Source: Streptomyces mangrovisoli (lineage in GTDB: Bacteria > Actinomycetota > Actinomycetes > Streptomycetales > Streptomycetaceae). Taken from it: DNA of 64,000 bases. The translations under genes and the position numbers were made by a program. The stretch lies in NCBI RefSeq assembly GCF_000974985.2, contig NZ_LAVA02000002.1, positions 1 to 64,000 of the forward strand, in the 5' to 3' direction. Position 1 is the first letter of the stretch; every line of letters starts with the position of its first letter. Below, piece by piece: positions 45,486 to 54,797 of the stretch. The notes under the pieces were generated by a model. That model was not told where the DNA came from, did not search any database, and saw only the letters and a program-made list of their open reading frames with translations.

Positions 45486-46793
45486 ATGACAACCACCCTC
45501 GGAATCCGGCCCCGTGCCCTCGTCCGCGCCTCCGGCGGCCCCCGCTACGCCGTCGCCCTCGCCGTGGACGCGCTCGGCACCGGCCTGCTGCGGCCCTTCC
45601 TGCTGCTCTACGGCGTGAGCGTGCTGAGACTGTCCGCGCCGGTCACCGGCACCGCCATGACGGCCGGCATCGTCGCGGGCCTCGCCTGCATGCCCGCGGT
45701 GGGCCGGTGGCTGGACCGCGGCGCGCGCAGCACCGTCGTCGCGGCGGCCATGCTGGTGCGGGTGGTGGGCGTGGCACTGCTGCTGGCCGCTCCGACGGGG
45801 CACGTCGGGCTGTTCGCGGCGGCGGCGCTCTTCCTCGGCATCGGCAACCAGGCGTGGCCGGCCGCCCACGCCGCGCTCGTGGCCACCGTCTCGCACGGCC
45901 GGGAGCGCGACGCCGCCCTCGCCGCGGGCCGCGCCCTGCGCAACGCCGCCCTGGGTGTCGGGGCTCTGCTGGCCACCGTCTGTCTGGCGGGCGGGACCAC
46001 CGCGCTGCGGGCGCTGGCGGGGGTCTCCGCGCTCGCCTACCTCGCCGCGGCCGCCGCGGCGTGGTCGGTCCACGTCCAGGCCGACCCGGCGCGGGCCGCG
46101 TCGGCCGACAGCCGCGAAGTCGGGCCCGCTCCCTGGCTGTTCACGCTGCTCGCCGCCAATGTCGTCTACGTCTTCTGCCTCAACGTTCCCGAGATCGCGA
46201 TCCCCCTGGTCCTGGTGACGCAGCTGCACGCGTCCCCGGTGTGGTCGGCGGCCGTCTTCGTCGCCAACACGGTGCTCGTCGTCACGCTTCAGGTCCCCGT
46301 CACGGTCTTCCTGTCCCGCTACTCCCGGCGGAGCGTGCTGGCCCTGTCGGGCGTGGTGCTGGCCGCCTCCTACCTCGGCTTCCTCGCGGCCGCCTCACTG
46401 GGACACGGCTGGGCCGTACCGGCCGTCGCGGCGGTGTCCGTGCCCTGCACGATCGGCGAGATCATCTACGCGGGCAGCGCCACCGCGCTCGTCACCGCCC
46501 TCGCCCCGGCCCACGTCCTGGGACGCGCCCTGGCCCGCTTCCAGTTCTCCACGGGCTTCGGCCTCGCCGTCTCCCCCGCGGTCATCACCGGCCTGGCACC
46601 CCACGGCCCGGCCGCCCTCTGGGGCAGCCTCACGGCGGCTACCCTCCTGTCCGCGGGGGCCGTCGCCACCGAGAAGGACCGAGGGCGGCCGCGCCCGGTG
46701 AAACGCCCGGTGCGGAGCGACGCGTGCCGACGCCTGCCGACTCCGGCTGGTGACGATCGCCGCGAACCACCGAACGTCGACGCCGACTGGTGA
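45486..46793 (+). CDS. MFS transporter
   Basis: A 435-residue major facilitator with about 12 hydrophobic segments. 'GVSVLRLSAPVTGTAMTAGIVAGL' and 'GRWLDRGARSTVVAAAMLVRVVG' include the loop 2-3 GxxxDRxxxR motif A. Probably a drug or metabolite exporter, controlled by the divergent ArsR/DUF5937 protein. ATG 45486 (MTTTLGIRPR). The last ~20 codons run into a 40-bp tandem repeat, so the C-terminus may have been extended by it. Confidence 0.85.
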   Translation: MTTTLGIRPRALVRASGGPRYAVALAVDALGTGLLRPFLLLYGVSVLRLSAPVTGTAMTAGIVAGLACMPAVGRWLDRGARSTVVAAAMLVRVVGVALLLAAPTGHVGLFAAAALFLGIGNQAWPAAHAALVATVSHGRERDAALAAGRALRNAALGVGALLATVCLAGGTTALRALAGVSALAYLAAAAAAWSVHVQADPARAASADSREVGPAPWLFTLLAANVVYVFCLNVPEIAIPLVLVTQLHASPVWSAAVFVANTVLVVTLQVPVTVFLSRYSRRSVLALSGVVLAASYLGFLAAASLGHGWAVPAVAAVSVPCTIGEIIYAGSATALVTALAPAHVLGRALARFQFSTGFGLAVSPAVITGLAPHGPAALWGSLTAATLLSAGAVATEKDRGRPRPVKRPVRSDACRRLPTPAGDDRREPPNVDADW

Positions 46794-46840
46794 CGATCAC
46801 CGCGTGTCACCGAGTGTCGACGCCGACTGGCGAGCACCGA
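46745..46840. repeat. 40-bp tandem repeat at the MFS stop
   Basis: Units at 46745-46784 and 46785-46824 are about 80% identical (both start G[GA]CTGGTGACGATC and end CGTCGACGCC or TGTCGACGCC), with a partial third copy to about 46840. The MFS stop codon lies at the start of unit 2. Confidence 0.75.
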
Positions 46841-46909
46841 CGGGTACCGATGAGTTCACCGTCCTCGGGCGGTCTGCCCGGCGACCCGACCGTTCTCGAC
46901 AGGAGTGCC

Positions 46910-47278
46910 ATGTCCACCATCCAGCCAGTGATCCTGACGGCCGACCAGGACGTGCTGGCCCGCTTCTACACGAAGCTGTTCGGCGCCGAGGAGATCTTCC
47001 GCGTACCGGAGGAGGGACCGGCCTTCTATCTCGGCCTGCGCATCGGCGACACCGACCTCGGCCTGGTGGCCAGAGCGGACCTGGACCCCGAGGCGGCGCC
47101 ACGGATCCTGCTCAGCATCGGGGTCGACGACGTCGACGAGACGCTCGCCCGGGTGACGGCGCTGGGCGGCTCGGTCGGCGGAGGCCCAAACGACATGCCG
47201 TGGGGGCAGCGGGTCGCCCACATCAAGGACCCCGACGGCAACCCGGTCAACCTGACCCAGCCGATCCCGGCCCCGTGA
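46910..47278 (+). CDS. VOC/glyoxalase-fold protein
   Basis: A 122-residue vicinal-oxygen-chelate protein: two beta-alpha-beta-beta-beta modules, 'QDVLARFYTKLFGAEEIFRV' in the first and 'HIKDPDGNPVNLTQP' at the end of the second. It resembles the small bleomycin-resistance/glyoxalase-like proteins; the metal ligands are incomplete by eye. AGGAG lies 5 bases before ATG 46910. Confidence 0.85.
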   Translation: MSTIQPVILTADQDVLARFYTKLFGAEEIFRVPEEGPAFYLGLRIGDTDLGLVARADLDPEAAPRILLSIGVDDVDETLARVTALGGSVGGGPNDMPWGQRVAHIKDPDGNPVNLTQPIPAP

Positions 47279-47294
47279 CGTCCGTCGTGTGACG

Positions 47295-48263
47295 TCAGTC
47301 GTGTGCGACGACCGCGACAGGCACGGTGGCGTGATGCAGGACGGCGTGCGCCACCGGGCCGATGTGGGCGCCGAACGCGGCACGGCGGATACGGCGTCCG
47401 ATGACGAGGACGGCGGCTTCGCGGGAGGCGTCCACCAGGTGGTCGGCAACGCTGCCCACGTGGGACTCCACGACCACGTCGACCTGGGGATGCTTCCGCT
47501 GCCAGGGACCCAGGACCTCGGTCAGCGCCTCGGTGCCCTCCTGCGAGAGCTGCGCGTAGAGGCCCGCGTCCACTGCGAGGCCGTAGGCGTAGTACGGCGG
47601 CACGCTCCCTCCATGCACCACCCGCAGCCCCGTGCCGAGCCGGGCGGCCTCGGCGAACGCGAACTCGATCACCTCGTCGGCGGGGGCATCGGCGGCGAGC
47701 CCCACGACTACGGGCGGCACCGGCCCTCGCGCCGTGGCGGCGGAGCCCGCCGCATGTTCCTCGTCCCCGGCGGCAACCACCGCGGCTCCCCCGCCCTCCG
47801 CGGCGCCCGCCGCATGTCCTTCGTCCCTGCCGCCGGCCCGCCCGTCGGCCCGGACCAGCACCACGGGCAGTTCGGCGTGCGCGACGACAGCGAGTCCGAC
47901 GGACCCGACGAGAAAGCCACCGACGCCGCTCAGTCCCCGGGAGCCGAGGACCAGCAGCTCGGCGTCCTTCGCCGCGGAGAGCAGGGCCTCAGCGGGCGCG
48001 CCGGTCATCGGCTCCACGGACACGTCCACACCGGGGTGGCGCAGCCGCAGCCCCTCGGCCGCCTCGCGGGGAATCCGCTCGGCCCAGTGCTGAAGGGTCT
48101 CCGCGCCCAGGGTGGGTGCCTGGGCCACCGGCGACGGGACCGGCTCCGTGACATGGACCAGCCTCAGCGGAAGGCCGCGCAGCGCCGCCTCGCGGGCGGC
48201 CCACTCGGCCGCTGCCCGGCTCTCGGGTGAACCGTCCAGACCTGCGACGACAGAGCGCGACAT
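47295..48263 (-). CDS. Tandem-domain universal stress protein
   Basis: A 322-residue protein with two USP domains. Domain 1 (1-145) ends with the ATP-binding motif 'VLGSRGLSGVGGFLVGSVG' (GxxG-x9-GS). Domain 2 (~180-322) has 'VIGRRIRRAAFGAHIGPVAH', in which the glycines are partly replaced, so nucleotide binding there is less sure. The linker carries an imperfect repeat (GRDEGHAAGAAEG / GDEEHAAGSAATA). AGGAGG lies 7 bases before ATG 48263. Typical of actinobacterial stress proteins. Confidence 0.92.
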   Translation of the reverse strand: MSRSVVAGLDGSPESRAAAEWAAREAALRGLPLRLVHVTEPVPSPVAQAPTLGAETLQHWAERIPREAAEGLRLRHPGVDVSVEPMTGAPAEALLSAAKDAELLVLGSRGLSGVGGFLVGSVGLAVVAHAELPVVLVRADGRAGGRDEGHAAGAAEGGGAAVVAAGDEEHAAGSAATARGPVPPVVVGLAADAPADEVIEFAFAEAARLGTGLRVVHGGSVPPYYAYGLAVDAGLYAQLSQEGTEALTEVLGPWQRKHPQVDVVVESHVGSVADHLVDASREAAVLVIGRRIRRAAFGAHIGPVAHAVLHHATVPVAVVAHD

Positions 48264-48386
48264 GACATTTCCTCCTGTGTGGACGACTGCACCCACTTTC
48301 GCGGCGAAGGGGGTTGCCACAGCAGGGGCCGCACGTCCCCCGCGCGAGCCGTTGGGCCCCATCACCCACCGGCGGATGGCCCCCTG

Positions 48387-49031
48387 TCACCGGCCGGCGG
48401 ACGACCGCCCTACCGCGGTCTGCGCGTCGGCTGTCGCGAGCACGGTGTCCGCCAGTTCCACGGCGGTCTGCCCGCCGCTCGCGTCGATGCGGTCCAGGCC
48501 CAGTCTGTCGATGGCATCGACCATCAGCGTCTGGTAGCGCTCGGTGCGGGCCAGGAACTTGTCCATCAGGGCCCGTTCCTCGTCCGTCGCCGCCGCGTAG
48601 TCGCCCCCCGCGTGAATGCGGGCCCGTACCACGGAGTCGTCCGCCGTGAGCCACACGGCGGCCGTGCGCGGGACCCGCAGCCCCGCGACGCGGGCGGGCC
48701 AGAGGGCCGATCCCTCCAAGACCAGGCCCGTGCCCGTCCTGCCGCGGTCCTCGGTCGCATGAGCCGTGATCAGCTCTTCGATGCGGGGCCACAGCCGCTC
48801 GTAGTGGCCGAGCACGGACGTGATCAGTTCGTCCGTCGTCAGCGATCCGTAGTGCTCGGCGACGTGCGCCGGCACCTCCCGTTCCGGGGTCCTCCAGGGA
48901 CGCCCGGGGTGCCGGGCCAGCAAGTCGGTGCTCCGGCACTCGAACCCGAGCCGTTCCGCCACCACTTGGGCGACGGTCGACTTTCCGACGTTCGACGTCC
49001 CGCCGATGAGTACCACCCGCACATCATGCAC
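48387..49031 (-). CDS. P-loop kinase-like protein (2-phosphoglycerate kinase type)
   Basis: A 214-residue P-loop protein: Walker A 'VVLIGGTSNVGKSTVAQVVA', 'GFECRSTDLLARHPGRPW', and 'GLVLEGSALWPARVAGL', where Glu may serve as base or Walker B partner. This layout resembles small-molecule kinases such as 2-phosphoglycerate kinase or zeta-toxin-like kinases. The start is uncertain (GTG 49031 or GTG 49019). Confidence 0.65.
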   Translation of the reverse strand: MHDVRVVLIGGTSNVGKSTVAQVVAERLGFECRSTDLLARHPGRPWRTPEREVPAHVAEHYGSLTTDELITSVLGHYERLWPRIEELITAHATEDRGRTGTGLVLEGSALWPARVAGLRVPRTAAVWLTADDSVVRARIHAGGDYAAATDEERALMDKFLARTERYQTLMVDAIDRLGLDRIDASGGQTAVELADTVLATADAQTAVGRSSAGR

Positions 49032-49257
49032 GCCGTCGACCCTGCTGATCGCGACACCTGTGCGGGGGGGCCTTCGGCGCGCGGCGGAGCGGCTCACCCG
49101 GGGGCCCGAACAGACCAGCGGGCAACCGCCTGCACACCGTAGGGTCTTGGATCATGACTGATGGATCATGCCCGTGGCGCACGGCCCTCGACCCCGGCCC
49201 GCTCCGGCCGACCCGCCCTGCGGGGCCCGCGACGGACGCGTTCACGGAGGTCCCGGC

Positions 49258-49656
49258 GTGATCGACTCCACGGCCCATGTCCGCGTGGCCCGCCCGTCGA
49301 GGGATCTGGCCGCGGCCGAGCGCTTCTACGTCGAGGGCCTCGGCCTCGACGTGCTGTGGCGGACCACCGAACGCGTTCCCGGCGAGCACGATCTGCTCAT
49401 GGTCGGACCGCCGGGCGGCTCCTGGCACTTCGAGCTGACCCACGATCCGGAACAGCCGCTGGAACCCACCCCGACGGTCGACGACCTGTTCGTCGTCTAC
49501 CTCGGCGCCCCCGTGGACCCGGCGCTGACCGACCGTCTGATCGCCGCCGGGGGACGGCTGGTCCCCGCCCACAATCCGTACTGGGACGAGCACGGGGTCA
49601 CGATCGCCGACCCGGACGGCTACCGCCTCGTCCTGTGTTCCCGCAGCTGGGGATAG
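49258..49656 (+). CDS. VOC/glyoxalase-fold protein
   Basis: A 132-residue VOC protein: 'HVRVARPSRDLAAAERFYVEGLGLDVLWR' (outline; first ligand His), 'GSWHFELTHDP' (second ligand region), 'NPYWDEHGVTIADPDGYRLVL' (HGV and final Glu position replaced by the RLVL strand). GTG 49258 with GGAGG 7 bases upstream. Substrate unknown. Confidence 0.85.
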   Translation: MIDSTAHVRVARPSRDLAAAERFYVEGLGLDVLWRTTERVPGEHDLLMVGPPGGSWHFELTHDPEQPLEPTPTVDDLFVVYLGAPVDPALTDRLIAAGGRLVPAHNPYWDEHGVTIADPDGYRLVLCSRSWG

Positions 49657-49842
49657 CGACGGATCGCCACGGCCCCGGGTGTGCGGAGCGCGCGCCCGTC
49701 CGTCGGCCAGGTCCTCGGGCTCCCGCGACGGCGGTCGGGCGACCAGGCAGGGCTGGCGGGCGATGTCAGTACCGCGTGGCAGGGTGTGTCCCGTACGGAA
49801 GATCCGTGCACGGATGTGACCTGAGACTTCCAGGAGCAGCAC

Positions 49843-51912
49843 GTGGAGAGCCCCGACACCGCCCCGGCCAGCGGGCACACCGCGCGGCCACGCTCCGACC
49901 TGTCCGCGATCACCACCTGGTGGCGGGGACTGGGCGGGGACGGGTTCCTCGTGCTCCCGCCGCCCAGGCGCAGCCGCTGGACGCAGTCCGACGGCCACGG
50001 CGACGCCGCCGAACTCGTCGCGCGACACAAACTCGACGACTCCGTCTCCTTTGCGTACTGGCACTGGCAGTCCCACCGGAGCGCCTTCGACCGCTCCGGG
50101 GCCCTGACGGGCGAACTGCTGCTGCACTGGGGCGGCGACCACGCCACCGTCGCCGCCGGGCTCGGCGAGGGGCCCGCCGGTTTCCGTGTCGCCGACGGCG
50201 GGCCGGGACACGCGTTCCGGCTGGACCGGGTCACCGCGCGGGACGAGGCGGGGCTGCCCGACCCCGAGGACCCCGACGGTGTACGCCAGTTCCTCGCGGC
50301 GCTCGCCGAGCCGGTGGACCGCGGCGCCGCCCTGCTCCGGTACCGGGAGCTGTCGGAGGCCGAGGCCGGATGGCTCCACGATCGGCTGCGCGACCCGCTG
50401 GACCTGACCGCCGCCGCCCGGTTCGTGGCCGCGCTGGAGCGGCGGGACGCACTGACCCGCGACGAGACACAGCGACTGCTGACCGCCGTACGACGCGATC
50501 ACGCACAGGGGGTCACGCAGTGGGCCGCCTGGCGAGAGCTGCTCCAGGCGCTGCTGCGCCACGATCACGAGGAGGCGTGGGAGATCGTCGCCGGCCTCGG
50601 CTCCGGGGCGTCCGCCGTCCTGCTCCAGGTGCCGTCCGAGCGGGGCCTGGCCGTGGTCCGCGCGTGCGCGCTCGCGGGCGACCGCGCCTCCGTCCACGCC
50701 TGGTTCGCGCTGCACCGGTCCCTGCGCGAGCCCGATGCCGTGACAGCCGCCGCCGACCTCGCGACGGAACTCATCGCCTCCCGGGTCCCGGAGAACTGCC
50801 TGCACGGCCTGTACGACGCCCTGGTCTGGGCGGTCACGGCCGACTGGCGCCGGGAGACCGGGGCGGACCACCGCGCCGGACTGTCCTACGGCGCCCTGTC
50901 GGCGGTCCGTTTCGCCACCGACCAGCGCCTGCCCCACGCCCTGCGCCTGCTCGCGGCGCACGCAGCGCGCGACCAGTCGGATCGCGTACGGGAGGAAGCG
51001 CTCAAGTCCGACGGATCCGTGCTGGTGGGCACCGACCCCGCCGAGGTGCTGGCCGCCGTGGACCGCTTCGAGGCGGCCCGGGACGCGCTCCTGACCGGCA
51101 CCGGCCCCGATCTCACCGCCTCCGAAACGTCGTTGGGCAAGCTCTGGCACCGGTACCGGACACTCACCGACGCCGACGTGCGCTGGCTGCGGGAGCAGGT
51201 GGCCGCCCCCGGCACCTCCCTGCAAGGGCTCGGCTTCTGTCTCGAACTCCTGCTGGCGCACGGCATCGCCACGGCCGACGACGTGGAGGCGCTCCTGCCG
51301 CGCCGCCTGAAGGACCTCACCAAGGCGTACCGCACCACGTACACCGAATGGCGTCACCCGCTCGTCACGCTGACCTGTCTCGCCCTGGACCTGGACCACC
51401 CGGCCACGGCGAAGCTGGCCGCCTGGTGGAACGGGGCCCGCCCGTTGTGGAAGAACGAACTGCGGCTGCTGACCCATCTCGGCGCCCCCGACGAGGCCAA
51501 GGCCGCCGAGCTGTGGGACTTCGTCATCTCGCCCGCGCACGACGTGGGCCAGTTGATGACCTGGGTGCTGGTCCGGGCCCGCCTCGACGGGGAGCACCCG
51601 CTGCTCGTCGCGGACCGCCTGCTGGGCACCCCCGGCATCAGCCCGCATGTCCTGCACCGCGTGCTGATCGGCGTGTGCGACCCCGAACAGCCGCTGTGGC
51701 ACTACGCCGTGGACCCGCGCAGCCGCAGCTGGTGGCGGCGCGCCGTGGAGGTCGCGGACCACCCCGGCCTCTCCCCGCAGGCCCGCGCCCTCGGCCTGCG
51801 CACCGCCCGCGAACACTGCCTGGTCCGCCACCCGGACCAGGTGAAGCCCGCCCCGACCGAGGCCGAGCGGGCGGCGGCGCTGGCGTGGATCGAGGAGCAC
51901 GCCGGGGACTGA
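49843..51912 (+). CDS. Large helical hypothetical protein (689 aa)
   Basis: GTG start with AGGAG 7 bases upstream and strong codon bias, so a real gene. The first ~140 residues are beta-rich and Trp-rich ('ITTWWRGLGGDGFLVLPPP', 'FAYWHWQSHRSAFDRSGAL'). The remaining ~550 are helical with repeated-looking units ('HALRLLAAHAARDQSDRVRE', 'YRTTYTEWRHPLVTLTCLAL'). No membrane segment, signal peptide or catalytic motif is visible. Family not recognised; an alpha-solenoid is likely. Confidence 0.7.
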   Translation: MESPDTAPASGHTARPRSDLSAITTWWRGLGGDGFLVLPPPRRSRWTQSDGHGDAAELVARHKLDDSVSFAYWHWQSHRSAFDRSGALTGELLLHWGGDHATVAAGLGEGPAGFRVADGGPGHAFRLDRVTARDEAGLPDPEDPDGVRQFLAALAEPVDRGAALLRYRELSEAEAGWLHDRLRDPLDLTAAARFVAALERRDALTRDETQRLLTAVRRDHAQGVTQWAAWRELLQALLRHDHEEAWEIVAGLGSGASAVLLQVPSERGLAVVRACALAGDRASVHAWFALHRSLREPDAVTAAADLATELIASRVPENCLHGLYDALVWAVTADWRRETGADHRAGLSYGALSAVRFATDQRLPHALRLLAAHAARDQSDRVREEALKSDGSVLVGTDPAEVLAAVDRFEAARDALLTGTGPDLTASETSLGKLWHRYRTLTDADVRWLREQVAAPGTSLQGLGFCLELLLAHGIATADDVEALLPRRLKDLTKAYRTTYTEWRHPLVTLTCLALDLDHPATAKLAAWWNGARPLWKNELRLLTHLGAPDEAKAAELWDFVISPAHDVGQLMTWVLVRARLDGEHPLLVADRLLGTPGISPHVLHRVLIGVCDPEQPLWHYAVDPRSRSWWRRAVEVADHPGLSPQARALGLRTAREHCLVRHPDQVKPAPTEAERAAALAWIEEHAGD

Positions 51913-52005
51913 CCAGGCCGGCTCGGGCCACGGTCCCGTGGCGGCGGCCGCGGGTTTCCCGGAGACGGGCGAAGCGGCCCGCGCCCGGAAGGCCGGCGCG
52001 GACGT

Positions 52006-53616
52006 CTACTCGTACACGGCCGCGATGTCCACCGGCCGGAAGCTGCTGGCCCCCTTGGGGCGGTAGTTCATCGTCCAGGTGGGACCGGCGGAGTGCGGTG
52101 CACCGAAGAGATCGCCGTCGGGGCAGCCGAACGACATCGTCTCCCCCGCGATGGCGATGCCCGAGCCCTGGTAGGAGTCGCAGACCTGCCCGTCCGCCAG
52201 CACGATCTTGAACGGGTAGGGTTCTTCGTCACCCAGGAGGGCATCGGGCAGCGGCTCGGTGAGCCGGATCTTCAGCACCTTCCCGATGGGCCCGCTGTAG
52301 GGGCACAGCACGGCGGGACTGAGGTCGTTCGGGGGGCTGAAACAGGGGTCCTTGATGTCGTCGCCGACGGTGCAGCGGTAGGCGTCCACGCGGGTGGCCG
52401 AGGACGACGCGGCGAAACAACTGCCGCTCTCCGTACGGACGACGGAGATGTCGTCGGCCGGTTCGCCGAAGGTCCAGGGCGTGAAGGTGTTGACCTCGGT
52501 GGCGGCCCTGACGGACGCGGAGGGCGTGCCCGCAGGCGACTCGGAGGCGTCCGCCGCGGGCTCGGCCGAGGCGGTGCCTGCCGACGGGGGCGGAGACGAG
52601 GACGAGGACGCGGTGGTGGTGGACGTCGGCGAGCTACCGGCAGCGGCGCCGGGGGTTGCGTGGTCGTGGCCCGGCAGGAAGTGGAGCAGCCCGAAGGAGA
52701 GCGCCGCCGACACGGCGGCCGCACCGAGCGCCTTGTAGATCAGCCGCCGCCGCTGACGGGGCCCCGCACCCGCGTCCGCGTCCGTCGTCGTGACGACGCC
52801 GGTCGGTGTCGCGGTGAACGACTGCTCCTGGAGCAGTCCCGGCAGGTCTCCGGCCGCCGGGCGGCGCGCCGGGTCCTTCTGGAGCGCGCCGCGTACCGCC
52901 CTGAGCAGAGACGGGGGCAGGCCGTTCAGGTCGGGCTCGGTGTGCTGGATGCGGTAGGCGAGCGCCTCGGCGGGGCCGGTGCCGAAGGGGTGGCGTCCCA
53001 GGCCTGCGGCCGCGACGACCAGCCCCCAGGTGAACACGTCCGCGGCGGGTCCCGCGGCGCCGGTGGCGAGTTGCTCGGGGGCGAGATAGCCGGGCGTGCC
53101 CAGCCGCCAGCCGGTGCGGGTGACCGCACTGGCGTCGGCGAGCTGGGCGATCCCGAAGTCGATGACCTTGGGGCCGTCGGGTCCGAGCAGGACGTTGGAG
53201 GGCTTGAGATCGCGGTGCACGATGCCGGCCGCGTGGATGGCGGTCAGCGCCACGGCGAGCGCATGGGCCAGCGCGACGGCGGCCTCGGGCTCCAGCGGGC
53301 CCGCGTCGAGCCGTTCGGCGAGCGATCCGCCGGGCACGTACTCGGTGATCAGGTAGGGGTCCTCCCCCTGCGCCGACAGCTCCAGGACCCGTACGACGTG
53401 CGGGGTGTCCAGCGTGGCCAGGGCTCGCGCCTCCCGCTCGAACCGCCGCAGGAAGCCCGGGTCGTCGGCGAGTTCGGGGCGGAGGATCTTGACCGCGACG
53501 CGTCGCCCTTCGGTGTCCTCGCCGAGGTACACCACTCCCATGCCGCCCGCGCCCAGCCGCCCGACCAGCCGGTGGCCACCGCACTCACGTGGGTCCTTGG
53601 CACCGAGTTCCCGCAT
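52006..53616 (-). CDS. Membrane Ser/Thr protein kinase with extracellular domain
   Basis: A 536-residue Hanks-type (PknB-like) kinase. Glycine loop 'LGAGGMGVVYLG' (21-32), K43 in 'RVAVKIL', catalytic 'IVHRDLKPSNVLL' (D136, N141), 'VIDFGIAQ' (D153) and 'GTPGYLAPEQ' are all intact. Juxtamembrane basic 'RQRRRLIYK', then one transmembrane helix (about 293-315), a Ser/Thr/Pro-rich linker, and a ~150-residue extracellular part with six or more cysteines ('SGSCFAASS', 'YRCTVGDD', 'DPCFSP'), probably a sensor. No PASTA repeats. GGAGGGGGAG precedes ATG 53616. Confidence 0.93.
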   Translation of the reverse strand: MRELGAKDPRECGGHRLVGRLGAGGMGVVYLGEDTEGRRVAVKILRPELADDPGFLRRFEREARALATLDTPHVVRVLELSAQGEDPYLITEYVPGGSLAERLDAGPLEPEAAVALAHALAVALTAIHAAGIVHRDLKPSNVLLGPDGPKVIDFGIAQLADASAVTRTGWRLGTPGYLAPEQLATGAAGPAADVFTWGLVVAAAGLGRHPFGTGPAEALAYRIQHTEPDLNGLPPSLLRAVRGALQKDPARRPAAGDLPGLLQEQSFTATPTGVVTTTDADAGAGPRQRRRLIYKALGAAAVSAALSFGLLHFLPGHDHATPGAAAGSSPTSTTTASSSSSPPPSAGTASAEPAADASESPAGTPSASVRAATEVNTFTPWTFGEPADDISVVRTESGSCFAASSSATRVDAYRCTVGDDIKDPCFSPPNDLSPAVLCPYSGPIGKVLKIRLTEPLPDALLGDEEPYPFKIVLADGQVCDSYQGSGIAIAGETMSFGCPDGDLFGAPHSAGPTWTMNYRPKGASSFRPVDIAAVYE

Positions 53617-53766
53617 CGCTCCCCCTCCGGACCCCGCGACACACGCGGCGGCCGCCCCACGCACATCATGACGCACCGGGCACCCGGGCGACGCACGGGC
53701 ACCACCTCCGCGGCGGGCGGCCCGCGGGCGACACCTCGGCGGCCGGCGCGCGGCCCTGACGGACGG

Positions 53767-54183
53767 TCAGCTCCGTGCGGTCCTCGTCAGCTGCCGCAAC
53801 TCGATGACCGTCGCGACGGCACGCAGCCAGCGCGCGGCGGTGTCGTCGGCGGCGATACCCGCCCCCAGTTCGGCGCCGGTGGCCAGCCAGGGCCGTACGA
53901 CGGCCGACGCCTCCCGGCTCGGCAGTGGTTCGGGGAGCGAGGTGGCGTAGGCGAGGCCGCCGGCCCGGACGGTGTCGGCGAGGAAGGCCACCGAGCGCGG
54001 CCGGGTGCCGAGGCGGTCGAGGAGCACGGCCGCGCCCACGACGCCGTCGCCGAACAGGGCGGTGCGCCGGGGGCCGGGCGGCGCCGTGAGACCGTGGCGG
54101 AGCAGGGCGCTGATGTCGAGCCGCGCCAGCTCGTCGTCGGAGCGGTCCGGGGGGTACGGGGCCGAGTTCGATTCAGGGTTCAT
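53767..54183 (-). CDS. Hypothetical protein after the chagasin-like gene
   Basis: A 138-residue mostly helical soluble protein ('DELARLDISALLRHG', 'GAAVLLDRLGTRPRSVAFLADTVRAGGLAYAT'). No recognised family. It follows the papain-fold/chagasin-like operon on the same strand, after a gap with an 18-bp tandem repeat, and may belong to it. Confidence 0.5.
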   Translation of the reverse strand: MNPESNSAPYPPDRSDDELARLDISALLRHGLTAPPGPRRTALFGDGVVGAAVLLDRLGTRPRSVAFLADTVRAGGLAYATSLPEPLPSREASAVVRPWLATGAELGAGIAADDTAARWLRAVATVIELRQLTRTARS

Positions 54184-54229
54184 GTTCCAGTGTCGGTGGG
54201 GTGGTCGGCATCGTGACGCCGATGATGCC

Positions 54230-54280
54230 GTGGACGTCGGTGATGTCGTGGGCGTCGGTGATGTCGTGGGCGTCGGTCGG
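54230..54280. repeat. 18-bp tandem repeat, nearly three copies
   Basis: Units at 54230-54247 and 54248-54265 differ by one base (GTGGRCGTCGGTGATGTC); a 15-base partial copy follows to 54280. They lie between two minus-strand genes, right after the chagasin-like stop codon. Confidence 0.85.
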
Positions 54281-54281
54281 C

Positions 54282-54797
54282 TCAGCGGACGGTGACGGTG
54301 TAGGTGACGCGCTTCGGCGCGGACTGCCGGTACGGCGCGGTCGACGCCGGGGCCGGGCTGCCGCCCTCCTCGTCGCAGGTGGTGGCGAACGTGCAGTGGG
54401 TGAGCACGATCCGGGTGCTGCCCTTGCCGGTGGCCTCGAAGGTGAAGGTGAGCCTGCTGCCGCTGCCGACCTCGTTCTTGTCGTGGGACTCCGAGGTGCT
54501 GTGCTCCCCGCGCTCGCGGACCACGCCGGCGTCGGGCCGGGGGGCGGACAGGTACCAGTGCTCGCGGGTGGAGCCGTTCTCGTGGACGGTGAGCGTGAAG
54601 CGCTCCCCGACCTTCGCGGTGATGCGGGATTCACCGAGGGGGTGCGCGACGGGGGCGGGCTCGCCCGACCCGCAGGCCGCGACGAGCGGCAGCAGCGCGA
54701 GCGCCGCGACGGCGCCGCCGGCCGCCCTGCCCCGACGCCAGAGGTTCCGCCTACTTGGCCGTCGGGAGGTACACGCTGTACGCGTCGTTGAGTCCAC
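54282..54797 (-). CDS. Chagasin-like (I42) protease-inhibitor lipoprotein
   Basis: A 171-residue lipoprotein. The signal peptide has a long Arg-rich n-region, the hydrophobic core 'GGAVAALALLPLVAAC' and lipobox LVAAC-G. The mature part follows the chagasin/inhibitor-I42 pattern: 'ITAKVGERFTLTVHENGST' (loop normally NPTTGY), then 'GSGSRLTFTFEATGKGSTRIVLTH' (outline) and a final 'YTVTV' strand. I42 proteins inhibit papain-type cysteine proteases. The gene overlaps by 47 bases the end of a papain-fold gene, so inhibitor and putative protease are coupled. Start GTG 54797 is preferred; ATG 54824 is possible. Confidence 0.65.
   Translation of the reverse strand: MDSTTRTACTSRRPSRRNLWRRGRAAGGAVAALALLPLVAACGSGEPAPVAHPLGESRITAKVGERFTLTVHENGSTREHWYLSAPRPDAGVVRERGEHSTSESHDKNEVGSGSRLTFTFEATGKGSTRIVLTHCTFATTCDEEGGSPAPASTAPYRQSAPKRVTYTVTVR

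Noticed and set aside
49024..51900. A 958-codon minus-strand open frame opposite the helical hypothetical gene
   Set aside because: Composition is that of an antisense shadow in GC-rich DNA; the plus-strand frame has RBS and normal protein composition.
54173..54634. Frame with 'TDAHDI' peptide repeats
   Set aside because: Produced by the 18-bp DNA repeat in a frame that overlaps the chagasin-like gene; no start or RBS.
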